Of a DNA stretch of 64,000 nt, positions 56,663-64,000 are shown one piece after another (the stretch's first letter is position 1; each line of letters starts with the position of its first letter). Under the pieces are notes generated by a model. It ran no database searches. It worked only from the letters and a program-made list of their open reading frames with translations, and had not been told where the DNA came from. Position numbers and translations under genes: made by a program. The stretch is taken from the NCBI GenBank assembly GCA_963932465.1, contig OZ010793.1, positions 257,259,525 through 257,323,524 on the forward strand. The letters run 5' to 3'. This stretch comes from Maratus speciosus (lineage: Eukaryota; Arthropoda; Arachnida; Araneae; Salticidae).

Positions 56663-56665
<3 letters not shown>
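55520..56665. other. Unassigned stretch right of the LTR element
   Basis: About 1.15 kb of AT-rich sequence with no recognised gene or repeat. Confidence 0.5.
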
Positions 56666-56720
<55 letters not shown>

Positions 56721-56721
56721 A
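56666..56721. repeat. (AT)n(GA)n compound microsatellite
   Basis: About 34 bases of AT repeats followed by about 22 bases of GA repeats. Confidence 0.92.
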
Positions 56722-57470
56722 ATTTTAGAGATACGGCTAAGTGGTATTATAAGTTAAATTTACCAACTCTTAGGGTGTTCAAAGTAGTTTCTTCCAAATC
56801 AATACAGTTTTGTAAGCAAGTTTTCCAAAGATTAAATGCCTCAAGCCATCCATTTCTTGGAATATATGAAATATATACTTTTATACATCATCAATCTCAT
56901 CTTCGGAATGAAAACGGTACCCACGTAATTTTTTTAAGATTAAAAAATAGCCAAAAGTCACACATAACAAGATCAGGAGAAAAGGATGTATGTTCTATCC
57001 CTTTGATGTATTTTTGTTCAAGAAATTCGACTGTAATTCTTGCTGAATGAGAAGATGCATTTTCATGGTAAAGCATGAATCCCTTAACATTCACCTCTTG
57101 ATGAACTTCTGGAAGACACTTAATGGTGTACCAGTTAACTTTAGCTGTAACTGTCTTCTGTCCATAGGCGTAGAGTTATATGGGCCCGTGGGGCTCGGGC
57201 CCCTCCAATATTTTTTTCAGATGGGCTATATTTTTTTACGCTAACTGACATAGAAAAAAAAACTCGGATTTTGCAATTTCATATAATTTACAAAAGTTTT
57301 TACATATAATGTTTTCGATGGATAATTGTTCTTTCTCTAAATTCGCTGTTTATTTTTATTCTTTGTAAACAAGTAAAAAACTGAAAAATTTTGGCGTGGC
57401 GTATGGGGAATAACTAAGCACTCTCCATGGTGGATTTTTCTCCCTTCTTTGGACACTGGGCATGGACTCA

Positions 57471-57518
57471 CCACAGACTTCTAATATAAGAATCTAATCT
57501 TATATTAGAAGTCTGTGG
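57471..57518. repeat. Perfect 20-bp hairpin
   Basis: CCACAGACTTCTAATATAAG (57471-57490) and its exact complement (57499-57518) with an 8-base loop, inside the hAT element. Confidence 0.9.
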
Positions 57519-58213
57519 GGCTCACTTTCTGGGAAGAATTTCTTTTTCTGATTCAGCGTCATAGACATAGGGCAATAAATTCACATTTTTAACGGACAAC
57601 AAATCGTGTCCGATATGATCTGATTAGAGCACAGATAAGATAGTTCGCTGTTTCCCGAACCTACAAAGAAACTGACTCCAATTTACGAGCTAGAACTCGG
57701 GAGGAGGGGGGAGAGGACTTAAGTTTTGTTGCAAATGATGAAACTTGGAAGCCAGGAAGAATCACCAGTGTCTCCAAAGCATATAGAATATAAAGGGAGA
57801 AATTCTTTGTCTCTAAATCATGCATAAAACTCATATTTATTAAAATAGTCTAATCTATCAAGTGGTCTCTCTCTATAGTAAAAGACGATTCACCAGGATC
57901 TGGTAACAATAAACAGTACATATTTAGTTGTTCTTATTGAGGCCGAGCAAGAAACCCTTTCTCAGGGCCATTTTCTTTCATTAATATCAAGCTGAGTAGG
58001 GACCGGGTCTACATTTTTTCTGTAAACCCGGTCCAGACATAAACTTTCCGTGTCGTTTCGGACTGACATTTGATTCGATTTTCGTGATATTTTCAAACTT
58101 TTCGATGTTCATATAAAAGTATCTATCTGTACATGCGCATTAATGGCAAACACAGCAGTGCCGCTTTTTCGTGCACATCCCTATAGTACTTATATTATGC
58201 ATTCATACACTAA

Positions 58214-59716
58214 CTAGCTGACATGCCCGGCGTCGTCCGGTCCGTTGAAAAATAGTACAAAACACGAAAAAACTGATAAAATCGCGAAAAAAAAAAAAGC
58301 TGCACGAATTCCAAATAAATTTAAATGAAAAGAAAACAAAATTTACTATTTTGGGTTAGAAGGTAACCGGATTCCTTTTACTAATTTGGAAAAATTGTAC
58401 CAAATCGCGAGAAAACTCTAAAAATCGCTAAAAATTCAAAAATCGCAGATGGCAAAATTTTGTTATTATGGGCTAAAAGATTAAAACAGGATTCCTTATA
58501 CGAATGTAGAAAAATCACCGCGGAATGCGAAAAATCTCTAAACGATGCATAAAAATTCGTAAAAAATTCAAAAATCGCTGTACGAATTTCGAGTAAACTT
58601 TATTGAAAATATAACAAAATCTATTGTATTGGGCTAAAACTTTGACACCCAATTCCTTTTACGAATGTCAAAAGGTAGCAGGGGAACGCTAAACATCGCA
58701 TTAAAAATCGATAAAAAATCAAAAATCGCAGAGGAAAAAAATTACAACAGCGTGTTGCAAGTTTGAAAGGAATTTCTTTTATAAATGTAAAAAAAAGGGT
58801 ACAGAACGCGTACAAACGCTAAAAATCGTGTTGAAATGGAGAAATTTTTTTCAGAAATTGCGGAAGAGAAAATTTGCTATATTAAGCTGAAAGTTCAAAA
58901 CCGAAAAAATATTATGAATGCCAAAAAGTCGCTAAACACAATTCACTATAGTGGACTAAAACATAAACCGGAATATTTTCACGATGTCAAAAAAAACTCC
59001 ACGGAATGCAAAAAATCGCTCAAAGTGAACAAAATTTACTACATTAGGCTAAAATTTTAAAACCGAATTCCTTATACCAATGTAAAAAAGTCACTGCGGA
59101 ACGCGAAAAACCGCTGAAAATTGCATTAAAAAGCGCTGAAAATTCTAAAAGTCACAAAGGTAAAAAATTACTACAAGTGCTCTAAAACATTTTAACCGGA
59201 ATTCTTTCACGAGTGTCGAAACTCGTTGCGAAAAATCGCAAAAACTCGCATTAAAAATCAAATTAAAAATTCAAAAATTTCGGAGGACTAAATTTACTGT
59301 ATAATGCTAAAAATCTGAAACCGAATTCCTTTTATCGATATTTAAAAAACCGCTACGAAACAAAAAATAACGCTAAAAATCGCATACAAATATTTGCAAA
59401 AAATTCAAAAATCGCTGTACGAATTCCGAATAAACTTTTTTGAAAAGAGGAGAAAATTTACTATATTATACGCTAAAACATTGAAAACGAATTTATTTTA
59501 ATAATTAAAAAAATCGCCTCGAACCGTGAAAAAGCGCTAAAAATTGCATTAAAAATTATATTGAAAACGTCTATTCAAAAAGTTCGAAATCGGGCTTTGG
59601 GGTGCTTAACTAAATACATAGAGGTACCTTCATACCAAATTTTGTAGCTCTGCCTGCAGTGGTTTTTTCAGAACATGGCCGACAGACAGACAAACTTCTT
59701 TCCTTATTATTATAGA
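58214..59716 (-). mobile_element. Non-autonomous Helitron with an internal minisatellite
   Basis: On the minus strand it starts TCTATAATAATAAGGAAAG (59716) and ends GCCGGGCATGTCAGCTAG (58214) followed by T. The 5' TC, GC-rich 3' end and CTAG are Helitron hallmarks. The 1503-bp body is mostly a tandem array (58250-59600). No Rep/helicase coding sequence. Confidence 0.78.
58250..59600. repeat. Degenerate tandem array inside the Helitron
   Basis: Eight to ten units of roughly 120-160 bp share CGCTAAAAATCGCATTAAAA, ATTCAAAAATCGCAGAGG, GGGCTAAAAC and CCGAATTCCTTTTACGAATG. Units diverge considerably. The open frame at 58836-59060 is a read-through of these units, not a gene. Confidence 0.75.
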
Positions 59717-59912
59717 CTAGCTGACCCGACCGGCGTTGCCCGGGCCCGTGATAATAACCTTTAATAAAGTGCAAACTTGTATGATTTTATACCTTTAATC
59801 CGATTTTGTCCGAATTTATATTTTTAAACGAAAAAAATCTCCAAAAAATATTGACTTTAATAGTGAAAGCGCTCGTAAGAAGTCATTTTCTGTTTTTCAC
59901 GTACGGTCGTTT

Positions 59913-59947
<35 letters not shown>

Positions 59948-62247
59948 TTTCTCAGCCGGTGTAAAATTATCGTGATAAAAAATATTGATATCTACTTCTA
60001 AAAGAAATGCTTTCTTCTTCCTTTTTACTTTCTTTGCAGGAAGAAAGTATTGGAATCAAGAAAATTTTCAAATTCCGGTTTTCGACAGATTTACAATTTT
60101 TAGCGGTCACAGATCCCGAAAAATATGTTTTTACAAAATGACTATCTGTGAATCTGTGAGTTTGTATGTGACATAAATGTTTTGGGCACTCTATCTCAAG
60201 AACTAATGCACGGAATTTAATAAAACTTTAGGTTCAATTAGTCCCTGATATAAATTGGTGCTGAACAGTTGTTGGTACAAATCGCGTTATGTCTCAAAAA
60301 TTAATGCACAGATTTTCATAAAACATCAGATTCTGTTAGTCCTTGGTATTGTTTGGTGCTGATTAATTTTTGGTGTAAATTGCTCAATAGGTGGCGCTGC
60401 TATGATGCATTATCACTATTTCCGCAGTAGCTATACCTCAAGAACTAATAATCAGATTTTCATCAAACTTCAGATTCAGTTATATCTTGATATTATTTCG
60501 TGCTGATTACGTTTTCGTGTAAATCGTCCAACAGGTTTCGCTGCTATACTGCATTTTTTACGATTTCCGCAATAGCTCTTTCTCAAGAACTAATGCACGT
60601 ACTTTAGATTAGTCTGTAATATAAAATGGTACTGATTACTTTTTGGTGTAAATTGGTCAACAGGTAGAGCTGCGATACAGAATTTTTCATGATTTTCGTA
60701 ATAGCTCTATCTTAAAAACTAATGCACAAATTTTCATCAAACTTCAAATTCAGTTCGACGTTGATACATGACGTTCTTTATTATGTTTCGGTGTAAATCG
60801 CGCAATAGGTGGCGCTGCTATGCTCAGTTTTTTACGATTTCCGCAATTGTGCTGTCTCAAAAACTAATACACGGAATTTAATCAGACTTCATATTCTGTT
60901 ACACTTTCACATAAATCGATCTTTTTTTAGGCTTCGGTGTATACAGTGCGACAGCATATGTCGTATTTGTCATACATTTGTCGTATATGTCATACAATTG
61001 ACAGGTGTCGCTTTTATGCTCTTTGAGCTGAGAATTTTTCTTGCAGACATCTAAGAGGGTGGATGCCAAAATTCAATTGTTTGTTTCAAAGATGCGATGC
61101 TTATATCTCCTTTTAAAATGCACACAATTTAATGAATCTACATCTTTTGAATCCTTATGATTGAGATGAGCATAGATTGTCATTTAATTTTGGCACTGTG
61201 ATAACGAATTTTGAAGTATTAACATGTATGAGATAGAAGAAAGTTTTGGGATTGTCACATTCGACTATTTTTTCTTGTTTTCGCGTCGGGTTCTTTAACA
61301 TAACAAAAAAAATATATATAGTTTTCGTCGTCCGAACTGTCCGAAATTTTAATATGTTATAAATACGTATAACTGTACCCATGCACTCTATAAAATTTGA
61401 TGAAAAACATGCATATTTAATAGTGAAAACGTGTGCCGAAGCCAAGCGAAACCGCGCCGAAACCATTTTTTAGCTTTTTCGTCGAAATTTTCTAAGATTT
61501 TATTATTTTTTTAAATACTTCTATTCGTTCGAATATTACGAAATTTTTGTAATAGGTGTAAAATCCAGTCTGTCAAAATGATCTAAAAAGATTGTGAAAA
61601 AAAGATAGTCTCGTCACGGTGAAGCGCGAAGTGACCTATGGGGTCGCGAGTTTGTTTAAAAAATTAAAATTAGTCTTTTACAAAACCGATTGCACCGGCG
61701 ACAAGAACAAGATCTTAGCTTTAAATGCGTATTTTTTGTGAATAGGTACCTCTAAAATTGAGCCCTGAGTAAGCGTTGGCGAAAGGGAGAAAAAGTCGAC
61801 TGAGAAATCGTTTATTGAAAAAAAAATTTTCAAAGAGTTAAGAACCATATTTTTTTAACTGATTGCGGCGTTTGAGACGTAAAAGTGCGAACTATAAGAA
61901 TATGTCGTCCGTTTTTCCGTATTTTAAATGGCACGGTTGATGGGCATTAAAACAAAACGGCAAAACAAAAATTTAGTTCTTCCTTCCTTTCCTCTCGAAA
62001 AGCAGGTTCTGGTCATGTACGAGCGCACCTCCGCCAATTTTCAAAAAACGATCTCTTTGTTGATGAGTTTTTAATTAATATCTTGGCTAATTATCAAAAA
62101 ATTAAAAATGTGAGCCTCAGAGGCATCCATACCTCCAATGAACTATTCTCATATAAATTTTCAGAACTCTGCGAGCAGTAGATTTTTTTAGCCATCGGCA
62201 ATAAACACACAAACAGAGATCTTGTCTTTTATTATTCGATATAGAGA
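59717..62247 (-). mobile_element. Second non-autonomous Helitron, abutting the first
   Basis: On the minus strand it starts TCTCTATATCGAATAATAAA (62247, preceded by A) and ends GGGCAACGCCGGTCGGGTCAG plus CTAG (59717), followed by T. The 3' hairpin is formed by CCGG and CCGG around GCAACG. The 2531-bp body contains the second copy of the 145-bp minisatellite repeat. No helicase gene. It begins at the base after the first Helitron ends. Confidence 0.75.
60025..61260 (+). repeat. Minisatellite-bearing repeat, 145-bp units (copy 2)
   Basis: Starts ACTTTCTTTGCAGGAAGAAAGTATTGG-like and ends AGAAGAAAGTTTTGGGATTG. Units are anchored by GGTGGCGCTGCTATG or variants at 60390, 60534, 60663, 60808 and 61004 (spacing 144, 129, 145, 196). 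Each unit has ATCTCAAGAACTAATGCACG or a relative. Same order of parts as 35610-36540. Confidence 0.85.
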
Positions 62248-62740
62248 TATTTATGATATATGTAGAGTAAAACATGTCAAAACGGAACCTGTCTATGGCA
62301 TAATCCTGTCGTAAAGGGAAACTGTTCATGCTCCAGATTGATTGTCGTACAATTTTATTTAATTAGCCAGAAGCCTGTCTTAAACGGAATATTGTTTCAG
62401 TCGCTTACGATTGCTTTTACAAAAGGTTTTACTGTATTGATATAGATATAAGGTCAGCCTGTGTAAACGGAACCTGTCTAAAACGAAATCTTGTCTAATG
62501 GCAAACATTTCATGATCGATCGAAAGGAACTCTTTGAATTTTTACCAGCTAAAGTAGACGAAAACCTGTATAAAACGGAAACTTTCATCGGTTATTTGTA
62601 ATTTTGTCTTAGCAGGTTTTACTATTTTTGTATTCATTACTTAGTAAATTAAATCCCTGTTTCAGGGGGGTAGCCTCCCCCTCTCTTGTCTGCGCCACTG
62701 GCTGAGCCCCTCCAATAATTTTGAAAACTCTACGCCTATG
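62248..62740. other. Right remainder of the hAT element
   Basis: Contains repeated AAACGGAA-CCTGTCTAAAACG phrases (about 62275-62600) resembling short segments near 11280 and 13030. No coding sequence. Confidence 0.5.
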
Positions 62741-63412
62741 CTTCTGTCCCTCTAGCTTTTAGCCTTTGATCATCCCTGTACTTCTGAATATCACGACATG
62801 CATTATTTTTTTCCTTGCTCGTTGTCTTTTCATCATTGTTGGTTCTGGGTCGTCTTCAAAGACTTATACTTTACTTTCTTGACACGTTGGAACGTCAAAA
62901 AAAAAGAAAAAAGTATATGCCTCTCATTACCAGTTATAATTTTAGAAAAAATACGGTACTCACCATCATTAAATAATTGTAGCATTTCTTTTACTGATTC
63001 TGCAAATTCCGCTTTATAGTGTTCTGTTCCTTTTTGGGGGACCAAACGACAAACTAATTATTTCATGTATAGTTCTCCATGCATATTTTTAAGTGTAGCT
63101 ACGAATCCAACATTGTTACTTCTGTGTCATTTGATAGATACAGTGATTATCATCGATTAACTTTTTTGGTACTGCCGACACATTTTCTGGGACTACAGCT
63201 TACGAACGTCTTCCTGTGTGTTCTTGATCCGAGAGAAAATTTCGATTTCTTCTAAATTCTGTTAACCATCTGAATACAAAGGCACGAGAAGGAGTTTTAT
63301 GTTCATATGCTAATTGTAGACGTTAAAGACATTCTTCTTGATTTATCTCTTACTTTAAAATCATGGAAAATCATATCAGCTTGATAATGCTCTTGCTTTA
63401 AATCTAAATGCT

Positions 63413-64000
63413 TTAATTCATTTTTTCTTCTTTCAAAATTTATTCTACGATAGCTAAATTGCAATTGTTGCCCCAAATTGACGTTGTTTTTTCTTTCTTA
63501 CCCATATTGTTCGCTCCTGTCTCAAAACTTTTAGTAATACTCTCGTATATATAGATACAGAATACAATGCGACTATTTTAAAAAACATGAAGTAGCATTG
63601 TGTACCTTAGCATCATATTGAATTCATTTTTTTCTTCTTTCAAAATTTATTCTACGATAGCTAAATTGCAAATGTTGCCACAAATTGACGTTCATCTTTT
63701 CTTTCCTGCCCATATTGTTTGCTCCTGCCTCAAAACTTTTAGTAATACTCTCGTATATATAGATACAAAATACAATGCGACTACTTTAAAAACATGAAGT
63801 AGTACTGCGTACCTTAACATCATATTGAATCCATTTTTTCTTCTATCAAAATTTATTCTACGTTAGCTAAATTGTAATTGTTGCCACAAATTGACGTTGT
63901 TTTTTTCTTTCCTCCCATATTGTTTGCTCCTGTCTCAAAACTTTTAGTAATACTCTCGTATATATAGATACAAAATACAATGCGACTGTTTTAAAAACAT
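63413..64000. repeat. Tandem array, period about 207 bp, running off the window
   Basis: Three units start near 63425, 63632 and 63838, each with TTCTTCTTTCAAAATTTATT, CAAATTGACGTT, GCTCCTGTCTCAAAAC and CTCGTATATATAGATAC. They are highly similar. The array lies directly upstream of the mariner transposase frame, so it probably is a multiplied mariner 5' end. It continues past position 64000. Confidence 0.85.

Larger units (their letters stand above)
57163..62740. mobile_element. hAT element inserted in mariner, itself filled with Helitrons
   Basis: Perfect 15-bp terminal inverted repeats CATAGGCGTAGAGTT at both ends, flanked by CTTCTGTC (57155-57162 and 62741-62748). The 8-bp duplication identifies hAT. 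Without the two Helitrons (58214-62247) the element is about 1.54 kb (57163-58213 plus 62248-62740) and shows no transposase gene, so it is non-autonomous. The inner subterminal parts share GGGGCTC and GAGGGGCTCAG-like phrases. Confidence 0.88.
56775..63400 (-). pseudogene. Mariner transposase gene split by a 5.6-kb insertion
   Basis: The 5' part reads on the minus strand from about 63400 to 62749: FHDFK, then a helix-turn-helix region with CIQMVNRI, then VKEMLQLFNDGEYRIFSKII and TGNERHI. The 3' part, 57154 to 56775, gives TVTAKVNWYTIKCLPEV, LYHENASSHSARITVEFLEQ, FSPDLVMCDFWLF and a decayed C-terminus with IFQEMDG. Together about 1.04 kb of coding sequence, the normal size for mariner. The catalytic triad is degraded: the first aspartate (T-G-D-E context) is N, the second (H-D-N context) is E; the third (CDFWLF) remains. 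Stops are present in the 5' part. A hAT element at 57163-62740 separates the halves, flanked by an 8-bp duplication of the mariner sequence. The gene was already in place, and possibly already dead, when split. Confidence 0.85.

Noticed and set aside
56775..57050. 91-codon plus-strand open frame
   Set aside because: Antisense shadow of the mariner transposase relic.
58836..59060. 74-codon plus-strand open frame
   Set aside because: Read-through of the AAATCGC tandem array in the Helitron.

Overview
The window is AT-rich eukaryotic DNA made almost entirely of transposable elements (TEs) and their wreckage. I found no host protein gene I could support. The mix is arthropod-like: hAT, mariner, pogo/Tigger, Helitrons with CTAG ends, tRNA-derived SINEs, and a Ty3/gypsy-type LTR retrotransposon. 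A chelicerate such as a spider is my best guess, by family resemblance only. Every coding region I recognise belongs to a transposon.

Layout. 1-2.3 kb: clustered inverted repeats and foldbacks. 2.6-8.7 kb: a MITE, a tRNA-derived SINE with 11-bp target duplications, a 0.93-kb long inverted repeat, two elements with ACAGGGTGTC ends (one holding the tail of a Tc1/mariner-like transposase), and a 1.26-kb hAT element with an 8-bp target duplication. 8.7-10.4 kb and 23.2-25.7 kb: two copies of a long-TIR, pogo-like transposon with broken transposase genes. 10.4-23 kb: mostly unassigned AT-rich sequence, tandem repeats, a Helitron end, a repeat family in two inverted copies, and a Tigger-type MITE. 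29.9-33.4 kb: a decayed 3.5-kb DNA transposon carrying a repeated 12-bp motif. 35.2-37.2 kb: a 2-kb TIR element with an internal 145-bp minisatellite. 40.2-44.5 kb: two non-autonomous Helitrons in opposite orientation, one of which splits another repeat. 45.6-46.2 kb: a hAT MITE rich in palindromes.

The centrepiece is a complete 8.3-kb LTR retrotransposon at 47181-55514 (862-bp LTRs, 5-bp duplication TAGTT). Its pol is ordered protease, integrase, reverse transcriptase, RNase H. Integrase lies upstream of reverse transcriptase, as in Ty1/copia, although the domains themselves are Ty3/gypsy-type. This matches the unusual Gmr1-like arrangement. The copy is damaged: gag is interrupted, there are two frame breaks, and the integrase D-to-E spacing is short. 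The two LTRs differ by about 3 percent.

At the right end (56.8-63.4 kb) is a four-level nest. A mariner gene is split by a hAT element, which carries two abutting Helitrons, the second of which carries a copy of the 145-bp minisatellite element. The window ends in a roughly 207-bp tandem array.
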